This document shows positions 38,997-49,839 of a stretch of DNA of 64,000 bases, piece after piece; positions within the stretch are counted from its first letter, which is position 1, and each line of letters begins with the position of its first letter. The stretch covers positions 634,014,786-634,078,785 of the forward strand of contig CM060915.1 in assembly GCA_030737875.1 (NCBI GenBank). Direction: 5' to 3'. The stretch is from Allium sativum (Eukaryota > Streptophyta > Magnoliopsida > Asparagales > Amaryllidaceae). The translations under genes and the position numbers were made by a program. The notes under the pieces are model-generated. The model saw only the letters and a list, made by a program, of their open reading frames with translations. It did not search any database and was not told the origin of the DNA.

Positions 38997-39014
38997 TGGC
39001 GCCGTTGCCGGGGA
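38997..39014 (+). other. Primer-binding site, tRNA-Asp type
   Basis: TGGCGCCGTTGCCGGGGA, 18 bases complementary to the 3' end of plant tRNA-Asp, six bases after the LTR end. This site is typical of Athila and some Tat-type Ty3 elements. Confidence 0.9.
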
Positions 39015-41755
39015 GGTAACGATTAAATTTTATTGTTTATTTAATTTCTGATTCGTGTTAGTTTTTTTTTATTTTCTTTTTTTGTTTTCTTGTATATATA
39101 TAAAAAAATCTTGATTAGTAAAGTGGTGTATCAATTACATTGGTACTCTCATGAACTGAGCAAGAAAAAAAAAATACTTGTCAAGTTTCCTTGATTTTAT
39201 TTCTTTAATTTTCATTTATTTCTTTCCTCTTTTCGGTCTCCTTTCCCATCTTTACATTTCTTCTTTCCCGTATATTAAAAAAAAATCTCTATTAAAATCT
39301 TTCCCCTTTCTGCCTTGTAATTAATTTTCTCTGTTTGATTGGATGTCATTTAATTTCTTTTCTTTTTGTTTCATGTATATATAGAAGAAGAAAAACTCTT
39401 GATTGGTTAGATTTGGTATGATACCGTAATCTACCAAATAAAAAAAACTTACCAAATTTCCTTAATTTTATCTTCTTCTTTCTCATTTATTTCTTCCCCC
39501 TTTCAATTTTTTCCTTTTATATTTCTTTTTCCTTTCCTACTTTCAAAGCAATAAAAAAAACAAAAACAAAAAAAACTCATCATTTAATTTCTCAAACTCT
39601 TTCCCCTTTTTCAATTTCATTCCCAGTTTCTACAACCTCTCTTTCAATAGCTTTCATATAAAAAAAATTGAAAACTTTCCATTCTTTCTTCCTTGTAGTT
39701 AATTCTCTGCTTTGTCATTTGATTACTACCCTCTTTTGCTATTTCTTTATTTCTTTCCATTCTTTTTCTTTTTGCAATTACAACAGCAATCTCTTCTCAT
39801 CTTCTTGCCATTCCGTACATCTTCTTCTCTTCCACCAAGACCAAAACCAAAATCATCTTCACGCATACCCATAAAAATCCATATATCTTGCACCAACGAA
39901 AACTAATACAGCAAGTCATAACCTCCCCAAAACCATCCTTTCTCACAACCACCAACATCAGCATGTCACCCTCGTCCATCACAAATACCCCACTCACAAC
40001 TTCTACGCACCATCACCGCCATCAAATCCGATCACAACGCACTACTCGGCAGTTCCACTGCGTTTACCAGCCTATATCCACTAAAACCGCTCCACAATAC
40101 CACCAATACCCACTCCAAATCCGATTCTCCGATCACGACATCATCCTCCAACCTCACGTTTGAATTCCAACACCACCTCCACCACGCAACAGATCCAAGA
40201 AACCCATAAATCGCCAATTCGAAACCAAGCCAAAAATCCCAAGTCAACAACGAAAAAGCAAATCGGAGGGCCTTGAGTTTCATATTGAAAATTTTCCTTT
40301 TTTTTGGATCTCGAATAGCTTAGTTGTGGAGATTGATTGTGGGTGGAGTCTATTAGGGGAGTTGCGTCCTGTTTTCCAAGAAAAGGAGGAGGCGCGTCTC
40401 AGTGAGATCTCCCGTGAATTTTTTTTTTGGGGCACTGCAATTTTTTTTTTTTTTGGTGAACATTGAAGTTTGTGCATGGTGTTTAGCAATTGAGTAGGCA
40501 GTTGATTTGTTTTCATTTTCTTTTTGATGTGGTCTCTTCATGAAAGGTAAATTATACTACACACGTTAAAAAAAAAATGGGACTGCCATTTTTGGTTTCT
40601 GAGAGATTTTGGGAGCGCATATCCTGTATTTTGTTTTTGGCCTGTTCGATTGTGCCAAAACAAATAGCAAAAAAAAAATTGTGGTTTGAGGAGCATAATT
40701 AAGGCGAGAATTAGATTGTGTTGCCTATTTTTGGGTGCGTGCGTTTTGATTGAGAATTGACTTTCCAGGAGCAATTCTTTATTTAGTGCGTTAGTGCTTG
40801 TTCCCTACTTTTTTATTTTTTTTATTTCTTTTGTTAGGCTTAGCTTTTATTTAAGTTTAGTTTATTTATTTTGTTTGGTTTTATTTTTATTTTTATTCTA
40901 GGTTTTTATCAGTTTGTAGTTTTCTTTTGATTTTACTTCTTTTCTTTTTCTTAAAAAAAAAGAGTACATTTTTTTTAGGCTTAATCGAGTAGGTTCGCTT
41001 GTTTGTTTGTTTGTATTTTTTTTTCCCTTTGTTAGTATTTTTTTCTTTTTCTTTTTAGGTTTTCTCCCTTTCAATTGTTTATATTTTTATTTTGTTTTAT
41101 TTGCGTCTCTTTATTAAAAAAAAAAAGAGGAAACCTCATTCAAATCAAAGGCAAAAAGCAAAGAATTCGAACAAAAAAAACAAGAAAACTCGGAAGCCAA
41201 GCAAATTTGCAAATCGCCAACGCTACTCAATTGCACTAGACGGACTGCCATACCCCGCTGTAAAATTCTCTTAACTCTACAGGTGCTCTGCTGCAAAATA
41301 AAAATATAGAAATTGTTGTAAAAATCTTCTGCAGGGGCAGCGGCTTGAATGTAAAAAAAATTAATTATGCAATTTATATTTCTGTGACTGTAATTTCTGA
41401 ATTAATTTGGTGCGGACTGACATTTCCATAACTGAAATCTTCATTCTCATTGTTTTCAACAATAAAAATAGACGCTGCAAAATAATATAATTAAAAAGTG
41501 GTGTTTTGTGAAGTTGACTGTCTCGTATAATTGGATCGCGGATATATAGTAGTTCAATTTATTGAACTATTAGCAAAAGAGGTTGCATACTACCCGTAAA
41601 ACATTGGTCGTATCCCTTAGTTTTATACTATACGTGAACGGCCATAAGACCCTCTTCCCCCTTCCAATTGAGTCAGTTAATCAATAGAGCACAACTGAGT
41701 ATTTTATATTATTTTGAAGTGAGAATAATTTTTGTCTTCTGCTGACTTCATTCAA
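39015..41755 (+). other. Long non-coding leader of the 37991 element
   Basis: About 2.7 kb between the primer site and the ORF. It is strongly T-rich and pyrimidine-rich, with many T and A homopolymers. Small frames on both strands (39668-40163 forward, 40032-40283 reverse, and similar) lack motifs and look random. A CTCTACAG near 41275 resembles a splice acceptor, so a leader intron is possible but unsupported. Confidence 0.6.
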
Positions 41756-43303
41756 ATGTCTGATTCAAAAAAATCCTTGAGAGAAACGTGGGATAATAAT
41801 CGGAGTAGACATCCTCTTGAAAAGTATGAGTATGAATTGCAACTCATGAGACAAGATTTTCCAAAATTTCGTGAGCCCAATGTCAACAATTTTCAAAATT
41901 TTCCAACTGATCAACAATTACAAAATCATGATAATAATCGAAATGATGATTTCAATTCAAATTTCAACAATTTCGATTATGGGCCACATCCACATGAAAA
42001 TAGTTTTGAATCCCAATATAACTTTGATCCACATCAATATGGGGTTGTAAACCAAAATTTTCAAAATTATAGCCCATATCAACATCTTGAAAATTACCAA
42101 AATTGCAATTTTCACTCGAATTTTAACAGTTTTGGTTATGAACAAAATTTCTATGATCAAAATAATTTCCAATATCATTGTCAGTTTCCTGAAAATTCAA
42201 ACAACTACCACATTGGAAGTAATATTGATTGTGAAATTAATGTGGACTATAATTTTGAGAATCAAGAAATCCAAAATGAGAGCTCTCAAATCAACGATCG
42301 TCTTAACATTCTTAGAGAGAGGGAAGAAAGACTAAATAAAAAGGCCGATGAACTTCTTTGTTTATTGACATCTTTGAAAGAACAACAAGAGCAACAAAAT
42401 CAAATTCAAACAAGCGATGAATCAGAAAATAATCAATTACTTACTGATGGTGAAAATTTTCAAATAACGACTTTTGAAATTGAGAATAATCATCTTGATG
42501 AAGTTTTTCAAAATTCAACAAATAATTTGGACTTCAGCTCTTTTCAGAAAAAAAAATTAAGCTTGGATTTTGATCTTCCTCTTTCAGACTGTGAGAAACT
42601 TGAAATTCTAGAAATTGAACAGAATAAAAATGTTGAATTTTTCAACTCAAAATTGGAAAAGGATTTTAACGAACGTGAATTCCTTGGTTTGTATGAGGAT
42701 GAGTTGGCAAATGAGGATGAAATAGAATCAAGCCACCAATCTGAATTTGAAAATTTTGATTTTGAGGTTTTTAACGAACTTGAAATGGTCAGTGTCGAAA
42801 ATACCTTGTCAATTAATGATGAGAAAGGTGATCACATACTCTTGAACAACACTCAGAATTCAAATTTCACTGAATTTATATACGATCACAAATTTTTGAA
42901 AAATTACATTGACAAATTTGTTGAACACATGAACTATCTTTGGAATGCTGGCTTGGTTGAAAAACTTCATGTTAGGACGACCCTGGATATTTATCTCCTG
43001 GACTATAAATCTAGGTTTAAAGATGATATGGTTTTCAAGAACTCTTGCTTATTAGAAAATATGCCTAGGCATAGTGGGAATGGGACTCATAGGGCAAGAA
43101 CCAAGTGTGGGGGAAAAAGTTGGTGGCAATCCTTGCGTCGCATGCATCGCATGCATCGCAAACACATTTATCATTGTACATATGATCCTTTCTTACATAT
43201 AGTTAAATTCCATTTCGTTTTACAAATCATTTTACATTTAATCCATCTTTGGGTTCTATCTTTCACATTTAGGAAACGTGTTTACAGTGTGGACACTTTT
43301 TAG
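41756..43303 (+). CDS. Uncharacterised Asn-rich retroelement protein (515 codons from ATG)
   Basis: I do not recognise the family. The frame is also open upstream to a TTG at 41732, but the first ATG is 41756 (MSDSKKSLRETW). Residues about 30-160 are low complexity, rich in Asn, Gln, Phe, Tyr and His, prion-like. A charged heptad-like stretch follows (LNILREREERLNKKADELLC...KEQQEQ, about 185-225) and could form a coiled coil. The middle is strongly acidic. About 370-440 looks folded (KNYIDKFVEHMNYLWNAGLVEKL), followed by a basic segment with SWWQSLRRMHRMHRK and a hydrophobic C-terminus. There is no CCHC knuckle, protease or polymerase motif. As the only ORF of a non-autonomous element it may be a divergent gag-like or accessory protein. 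Survival of 500 codons suggests selection or recent origin. Confidence 0.6.
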   Translation: MSDSKKSLRETWDNNRSRHPLEKYEYELQLMRQDFPKFREPNVNNFQNFPTDQQLQNHDNNRNDDFNSNFNNFDYGPHPHENSFESQYNFDPHQYGVVNQNFQNYSPYQHLENYQNCNFHSNFNSFGYEQNFYDQNNFQYHCQFPENSNNYHIGSNIDCEINVDYNFENQEIQNESSQINDRLNILREREERLNKKADELLCLLTSLKEQQEQQNQIQTSDESENNQLLTDGENFQITTFEIENNHLDEVFQNSTNNLDFSSFQKKKLSLDFDLPLSDCEKLEILEIEQNKNVEFFNSKLEKDFNEREFLGLYEDELANEDEIESSHQSEFENFDFEVFNELEMVSVENTLSINDEKGDHILLNNTQNSNFTEFIYDHKFLKNYIDKFVEHMNYLWNAGLVEKLHVRTTLDIYLLDYKSRFKDDMVFKNSCLLENMPRHSGNGTHRARTKCGGKSWWQSLRRMHRMHRKHIYHCTYDPFLHIVKFHFVLQIILHLIHLWVLSFTFRKRVYSVDTF

Positions 43304-43308
43304 TTCTA

Positions 43309-43322
43309 GTGTGGGGGGGAGT
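43309..43322 (+). other. Second G-rich polypurine tract directly after the ORF
   Basis: AGTGTGGGGGGGAG begins 5 bases after the stop codon. It shares AGTGTGGGGG with the tract before the 3' LTR, 1.28 kb downstream, and could act as an additional internal plus-strand primer or be a duplicated relic of one. Confidence 0.5.
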
Positions 43323-44557
43323 CTGCATTTCACTCATTTTCGTTTTTTTTTCGTTTTTTTCTTTCTTTTCATTTCCATCCATTTAAATAGGACCATCATG
43401 CATTTTAGACTGTAGTAACATGCCATTTTTTTTTTTTGAAATACGACTCATTTTCAATTGATACAACAAAATAAGTTTATAATTTTTAGCCAGTTGATAG
43501 TATTTTTCTCTCTCAGCTAAATTCGAATTTGAAATATAATGAAAAGTTTAATTTTGAGGGATAATAGTGTAACCGGTACATAGGGAGATTCTTAGGTGAT
43601 GGCCATGAAATCTATTCTATATTGTAGACTTTGTTTAAATAAGTGGAGGACTTAAAATACTTATATTGACTTTTCGAATCTTTAAAACTAAGTTGTGTTA
43701 AGTTGAATTCGCGTAACTCTCTTTTGTGCTTATAATTTCAATAATAATAATAGTAATCCAAGGGTATCCAACATTGCTTGTATATCAAGCGTTGGTGTGC
43801 AAACCCGCCAAGCTCTATCCGACACGTTGTTGACAAAGTCACCATTGGAATATCTTGGTCTCATTTTATGAGATTGGACACCTAAGGATTACCGACACGT
43901 TGTTGACAAAGTCAAAGTCGGCCTGCACAATCTGCCAAGCTCTTTACCCACTCTCCGTTAGTCCGCGAGGCAGTGCATGGGTGGTAAACCTTGGTCTTCT
44001 AAGATAGGTGTATGTACTTAATCATAAATCTTAAAATTTTATAGAATAAAGAATAAGCGATGATGCCCAAATACTTCTTTACCTTATTGATTTGACTAGC
44101 CATACATAAGAAAATTAGAATACCACTTTACAAACTGTGCCAAGCAAACTAAGAATCTATTTCATGGCTGCACTATGTTATCGACCGAACTAACTGGCCA
44201 AACTGGAATTTAACATTTGAAAACTTGATTTATATTGAAAATTTGTGACAAGTCGAGGTATCTAAAATAAAATCAACTGATCATAAATTGTTAACTTAAT
44301 TTGTTGTACCACCTTCCTGAAATAAGTCGTGTTTTCATTTTTCGTTTTTATTTGCATATGTCCATTGCATTCATGTAGTTTCATTAGAATCATAGCATAC
44401 TGCATTTGGATTTTGTGGGTAGTATCCGCTGAAAACCCTCACGAGACACCACTCGTCCTACTAGGGACACCTAGAGGTTTAATGGCTTGTTGCATATGCT
44501 CAATGCAATCGTGTTTCCTACGAAAGTGCGACCTATCTAGTTAGTTTTTCATTTTCT
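43323..44557 (+). other. 3' untranslated internal region of the 37991 element
   Basis: Non-coding. It contains a direct repeat CCGACACGTTGTTGACAAAG (about 43818 and 43892) with GCCAAGCTCT words on either side (about 43808 and 43937). A short frame at 44329-44544 lacks motifs. Functions such as packaging are possible but not shown. Confidence 0.6.
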
Positions 44558-44597
44558 TTTTACTCGAGGACGAGTAAAAGATAAGTGTGGGGGTATT
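44558..44597 (+). other. Hairpin and polypurine tract before the 3' LTR
   Basis: A perfect 9-bp stem (TTTTACTCG, loop AGGA, CGAGTAAAA; 44558-44579) is followed directly by the purine and G-rich run AGATAAGTGTGGGGGTATT that abuts the 3' LTR at 44598. The ACTCGAGGACGAG block next to AAGTGTGGGGG is, from memory, common in plant Ty3 elements. Conservation within the window cannot be tested because only one copy exists. Confidence 0.7.
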
Positions 44598-45597
44598 TGA
44601 TTGACACAAAAATGTGTTTATTTTATGCTCTTATATCTTATCTTTTGTATATAAATAAATATTACTTGGGTATTGTTTTGTTACTATTACAGATATTCCA
44701 AACCCAGCCCGCATGCAACCAGAAAAGTAGAGAAATAGAGATGAAATTGATATATATTTACATTTTGAAGAATTGTAGATGAAGATCTCACATCTAGTTG
44801 CTGGTGGACAAGAAAAGGATTGATAAAAAGGTTTTGCACATCACAAATCAATGAAGAAGTGTCAAGGAAGCAAGAGGAAAGGAGAAAAGGCCCAAATTTG
44901 CTTTATTTATCTAAGGCCCATTTATGTTTCTCATTGTAAACTAATTAGTGATGTAATGACCAGGCCCATTTATCATTAGGGTTAGGGTTAGGGTTTGGCT
45001 ATCTACCCTATATATACCCTTGTAATATCATTGTAGCCACCATCCTATCCTATCATATATCTCATTCTATTCTCTTCATTAATAAAACTCATTTTTTTTC
45101 TTTTTATTTTATGCAATTTTCTATTTCTTAGCAATTAGTGTTGTCTACACGATTAGATTCGGTAGAACACTATTTGTATTTTGCATTTCTTTCCATTAGT
45201 GATTGACCCTCTGATTAGATTCAGCGGTAATCCTAATTTTGTTTCCTGTTGTTATTTATATTCTGCAATTTTATTTTCCGTATTTTAATCGCGTTCATAG
45301 GTTAAATTGGATTTGATTAGATTTGAATCTGATTCATAGTTTCATTGCTTTTCCATTGAAATTGTGATTTGATCGTCGGTTCAGTTAGATCTGTTCTGAA
45401 TCAAATTACAATTTTAATTTTGTTTTGTTTTTATTTTCAAAATCAACCTCCAGTTTTGTCTAACTCGCCCAAGAGATTAGATAAATAATTTGATTTAATT
45501 CACCTCCCTGTGTTCGACCTGTATGCTACACACCTGTATGCTTGCAGAATTTATTACAAATGTCGCACTTTTCTAATTCATAGATTAGCGACGATCA
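44598..45597 (+). repeat. 3' LTR (1000 bp)
   Basis: Same length as 37991-38990, no indels, about 12 substitutions. The promoter elements are repeated: AGGCCCA at 44888, 44914 and 44962, telo-box run at 44976-44996 and TATA box at 45008-45017. The right end is followed by TSD AAGAG. Confidence 0.95.
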
Positions 45598-48112
45598 AAG
45601 AGCTGAGTGAGTTGAACTCACCTTGATTTTTGTTGTTGCTAAATTGGTTGGGTTTTAACTAAATTAAACCAGCGTTTAATTTAATCAAAAATACAATTCG
45701 GTTCTAGCTTTGTCCAAAATAGTTTCAAAATGTAGCATTCATCACCACGATCCCAATGTAGCTTGATTGGTCCAATTCTGTCAATATATACATGTTATTG
45801 CTATTACAAGATACGGTGTTAATTAAAAATAATTTATTTATTTTACTAACTACTTTGTCTATGGTGATTAGGTCGATCCCTTCTTATTAGTATCTGCTTC
45901 TGCCATTCCAAATCTTGGTTCCACACGATAAATCATGTAGTTATACGATTAAATTTTAAAACTAATTATCTTTTTTAAAATAATACTAATTATAAGATTA
46001 GTTCAAACCTTAATTACTTTGTATTGGAATTAATGGTCGATACAATCTTTTCTTGCATGCTTTGTTCTCATTCCAGACTTCCTCACGCACCAAATTCTTT
46101 TTGCCAAACCCAGTCCTGGATTAAACTGTAAAGATAGTTTCAGTAATCCATAAAGTTAATTAATTTAATCTACAAATTAGGCATAATTAGTTTTAAAATA
46201 ACTGATTATGTGGCTCGTTCTTTCTCCTGCTTAGCATAAAACTTGGCACGCATGAAGTAAATCACACCTTTGTTTTTTCGAATACCGATTCTTCCTCCCA
46301 GTATGCATTCCATTTCCATGCAAGTCTTCTTTCATTCAGATATTCCTGAATTCCAACATGCTGCTAAAATATGTTTTATATATCATAAACAGCGGTGGAT
46401 CCCCTATTTACTTCGTTCGATCTGCTCCCGTTCAAGGGAATTTCATGCACCTTTTTTGTTCTTCAACAACCCACGCTGCCAACTCTCATCAACTGCTGCT
46501 CCCACCTACGATGATTGAAGTCCGATCAGGCACTTCCAGGCGCTGCGCCGCCATGGCATCTCCCTCCGCCCTGAGTCTTCGGTAGCTCGCAACCCCCAAT
46601 AACCCTCAAATCCTCTCGAACGACCACCACTTTAAGGGTTGATTTCAGGCAACCCACTAACCAAGAATTCATTACCACCGTAAAGAAGCAAGGTCTCGCC
46701 ACCCTCTACGAGATTATAGTTGAACATTTCCTTGATAAACGCGTGGATCGATCGGAATCAGAGGAGGAAGATGGAAAGGTTTTGACCGTCCATTTGAACA
46801 TGGCGGATGGTCATTGCAATTGACACGCGGTTGTAAACTAGGGCTAAGGATGCTATTGTGTTATTTATACGTGTAGTGTTTGATTATAATATTATATTCT
46901 AAACTTCACTGTGACATAACACACAAAATCCACTTGATATGACCTCTTATTGAAATGAAATTCCTAATCCTAGCATAGAAAAATATTCCGGACCCAATGG
47001 GATAGGTTTCGTCAAATTCCGAGGTTGTTTGTGAAAAGTCCTTTATAAACCACAAGCAAAAAATCACGCGTTTAAATTTTCCACGATCATAGAATGAACT
47101 CAATCAACTTGAAACTTTGAAATTCTACTAGACCTCTTTCTTACTGATCCAATGAAATTTGTTTCGTTAAAATCGGAGTTCATTTGGCCAGTCGTTTATT
47201 GCCCCAAATTTACCCTTGTCTAAATTGGCCAAAATAAAATAAGTAATTAAATAAAAACAAAGGCGTTTGACGCTGCCACGATTACATGGTCAATCGGATT
47301 GCTACTAAATTTTAAACATAATAATAACTTACTAATATGGATCCAGTAAAACTCGTCTAGTCGAAATCGGACTCCGTTTGGAAAACGACGATATCTAATA
47401 ATATAAATTGTTGTCGATTTACTATTAAATTTCGTACGCTCACATATTAACTCCGTTTGTCCCAAAAATTTGTAAAACGCAATGTTTTGACATCCCGGAT
47501 CCAACAAAATTCGTTTCATCGCAAACGGAGATCATTTGCAAATTGACTATTTCTAAGGATTATAAAATATCGATAAAATGTTAATTAAATTCCAAAACAA
47601 TCAAAATAAATTATTTTCATCATATATATCCAAACATAATATATATACAACTTCAAATAAAAATTACACAACTCAATATTATCATTTTCGAGTTAACCAT
47701 TATCCAAATTATAATAAAAACCGAATTTAATTATTAAATAAACGTTATATTGAATAACGATTTCATAGCGACTATTTTAAAATTTGAACTGGACATAACT
47801 AACAATCTATAACATGAAATCTCGATTTTTCTCTTTTGTATGAAAATAATATTCAACAAGATCCAAATGTTTCTTATTTCACGGAAATCCAACTTAAAAC
47901 GTATCTTGTATATTCAATTAAAGTTCAAAACTCAATAGTACGAACTGCTAGGCCATTTCGAACTCTATTTATATTGTATATAAATTTAACGTTTAAACTT
48001 CGTTTTAATAACGAATTTAATATTAAAATCCATTAATACCCCAAATATAATATTTAAAATAATAAATTAAATTAAATATTTGACTGCCAAAAATACAGGA
48101 CATTACAGTATT

Positions 48113-48309
48113 ACAGCCTTGTATTCGAGTTTTGAGAGAGAAATCATCATTGTAATCGATGTCATCAAGTTTTAGAACAAATTATAAAGTGGATGTAGTC
48201 TTGTTAATGCTGAACCATTATAAACTCATGTATGATTGTGTTTTCTTCATTTTCATTTATATTTCTTTGTTTATTTCTCTTCATATTGTCTATTTGAGTG
48301 TTTGTGCCA
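48113..48309 (+). other. Continuation of the LTR remnant split by the 16093-48107 element
   Basis: With one GTATT removed it joins 16087 smoothly: TATA box, pyrimidine-rich leader, then this stretch. It ends TGCCA before ATTTTTGGCGTCAAC, which resembles the LTR-end plus primer-site layout (CA, short T run, TGGCG) of the 37991 element. This suggests an LTR end near 48309 of a Tat/Athila-type element. Confidence 0.35.
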
Positions 48310-49839
48310 ATTTTTGGCGTCAACAACAGTATTTTCAAAAATTTATAAATAAGTACGTCAACCTGATGTGTTTTAGGTTGTCGACATAGTGCCCGTTGAA
48401 TTTCAATTTTCAAAAGAAGTGTCCATTCGTCATATCCTTACGCAATTGGACATGACTGTTACTCCTCTATAAATACAACAGTTTTCCAATGAATTTTCAT
48501 TCATTTTTCCATCTTCTTCTTCCCTCTTCTCTTCTCCATTCCTAATCAAATTCTACTCACACTCTGCCAAAATCTCAAGTAAATCAAACCGATTTAACTT
48601 AATTTTCAATTCTCTATCATCCTCTCTCAAGATCAGAGTGCAAATCAGATTTATAGGGAAGTTGTAACCAAATCTCAAAATAAGTCTGCGTTTCATTGTA
48701 AAAACCTCTCAAACATACTATAAAGTGTGTGACTTGTTAGCCCGTTAATCAAGTTCGGTCTAATCATACCAATAAAGCAATTGGGTGTGTCTTATTGGTT
48801 CGAAAATATAGAACTATTGTTCCTAGAGGCAGAAATTCTAGAAGGGGTCTCCTTATAGCCTTGAAATCAAGGAGTGTAAAAGATATTGAAGATAATAAAA
48901 AGCCATTCAGGCTTCGGTGCGTGACTGGATGTAGGTTAATTGCGAACCAATGTAGAATTCAATATGTTCCTTCTTTTACTTATTGCTTTTTATTGCTTTT
49001 AATTCTGTTATGTTTTCTGCGATTTCTATGATAATCTATGATTACTTGCATCTATACAAATATGATTAAAGTAATTCAAAAATATTCCTAAAAATTTCAT
49101 AACCATTATTCATCCCCCTCTAGCATAAGGTTTACCTTAAGATCCACTTTCGTTGCACCATAGAATAAATAGTGTAAACAAATTTATAAAAACCTACGGA
49201 TATTCTTCCTATAAGTTAAACTATGAAAAGTTCAAAATATAACTAGACAGAGCAATAATCCTAATCAATTATTACTATTTTTCCACCTCACATTATGGAT
49301 CTGTATTAAAACAACAAACTTTATAAAAAACAAAATGTTTGGGATTGATTTCTAAATCCATTGAAAAACAATAATCTAAAATAAATTTATGCAAGAATAT
49401 TTGGGTCAGAGATTATTTACTAACAAAAGATAAGTTTACAACTCAAAAGAAGGATAGATTTTAGGTAAAAGAATTAGCTATAATCAATGAGATGAATCTG
49501 TATTGTAAACAATAAATATAACTTCCTATCATATAGAAAACGTGTTTCCAAGTTATCTCAAATTCTGGATCTAAATTGTAATCTTTGTTCCAACCTCAAT
49601 CTCTTTAGGATTCAAGATATATATATATGGAATATAAATATATAAGAATTATAGATCTAAAAAAATAATTGAGACTAGGATAGAAAGTAGAAAATATTAG
49701 ATATAGATTTGGCAAATGTTACATCACAAGCACAAAGGTTGATTTGTTACCCTTTTCTTTATTTTTAGTTTCCTAACCTTCTCCAATTTTGAATGGATTT
49801 GAGTATTATATATATGTATATATATTCAAACCAGAGGAG
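48310..49839. other. Unassigned region, possible retroelement leader and promoter fragments
   Basis: No protein domain is found. A TATA-like TATAAATA lies at 48468-48475, followed by a TTCTTCTTCCCTCTTCTCTTCTCC stretch near 48508-48535 that could be a 5' leader of another element. The frame at 48795-49031 has no recognised motif. From 49040 the sequence is A+T-rich up to the LINE fragment. Confidence 0.4.

Larger units (their letters stand above)
37991..45597 (+). mobile_element. Non-autonomous LTR retrotransposon with tRNA-Asp-type primer site, 7607 bp
   Basis: Two 1000-bp LTRs (37991-38990 and 44598-45597) with ends TGATTGACAC and GCGACGATCA, flanked by TSD AAGAG (37986-37990 and 45598-45602). 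A primer site for tRNA-Asp follows the 5' LTR and a G-rich polypurine tract precedes the 3' LTR. The interior holds one ORF without protease, RT, RNase H or integrase motifs, so enzymes must come from another element. The tRNA-Asp site and the G-rich tract point to the Athila/Tat side of Ty3. I counted 12 substitutions between LTRs (about 98.8% identity), so it is recent, yet about three times more diverged than the Tekay pair. Confidence 0.95.
16093..48107 (-). mobile_element. Non-autonomous large-LTR retrotransposon (LARD-like) carrying three nested insertions
   Basis: The element is bounded by TSD GTATT (16088-16092 and 48108-48112). On the minus strand the 5' LTR is 48107-33703 and the 3' LTR is 22493-16093. 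A primer-binding site lies next to the 5' LTR (33691-33701) and a polypurine tract next to the 3' LTR (22494-22506). Removing nested DNA leaves only 848 + 365 bp of internal sequence, with no coding potential. LTRs of about 5.2-6.4 kb around a 1.2-kb non-coding interior make it fully dependent on another element. The polypurine context matches the Tekay-type element inserted in it, so a Tekay-lineage parent is likely. Sampled LTR stretches differ at roughly 7-10% of sites, making it older than its nested guests. Confidence 0.9.
33703..48107 (-). repeat. 5' LTR of the LARD-like element, interrupted twice
   Basis: LTR segments are 33703-35457, 37056-37990 and 45598-48107, about 5.19 kb in total after removing the RTE and the 37991-45597 element. 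From 33942 it follows the 3' LTR co-linearly (17576-19085, 19086-20010, 20011-22493). The first 240 bp, starting TGTAACGGCC, are unlike the 1483 bp at the matching end of the other LTR apart from the terminal TGTAA and a GAATTCGA word. Confidence 0.85.

Noticed and set aside
48468..48475. Host gene promoter with TATA box and CT-rich leader
   Set aside because: No coding region follows and the surroundings are retroelement remnants; left as an unassigned stretch.
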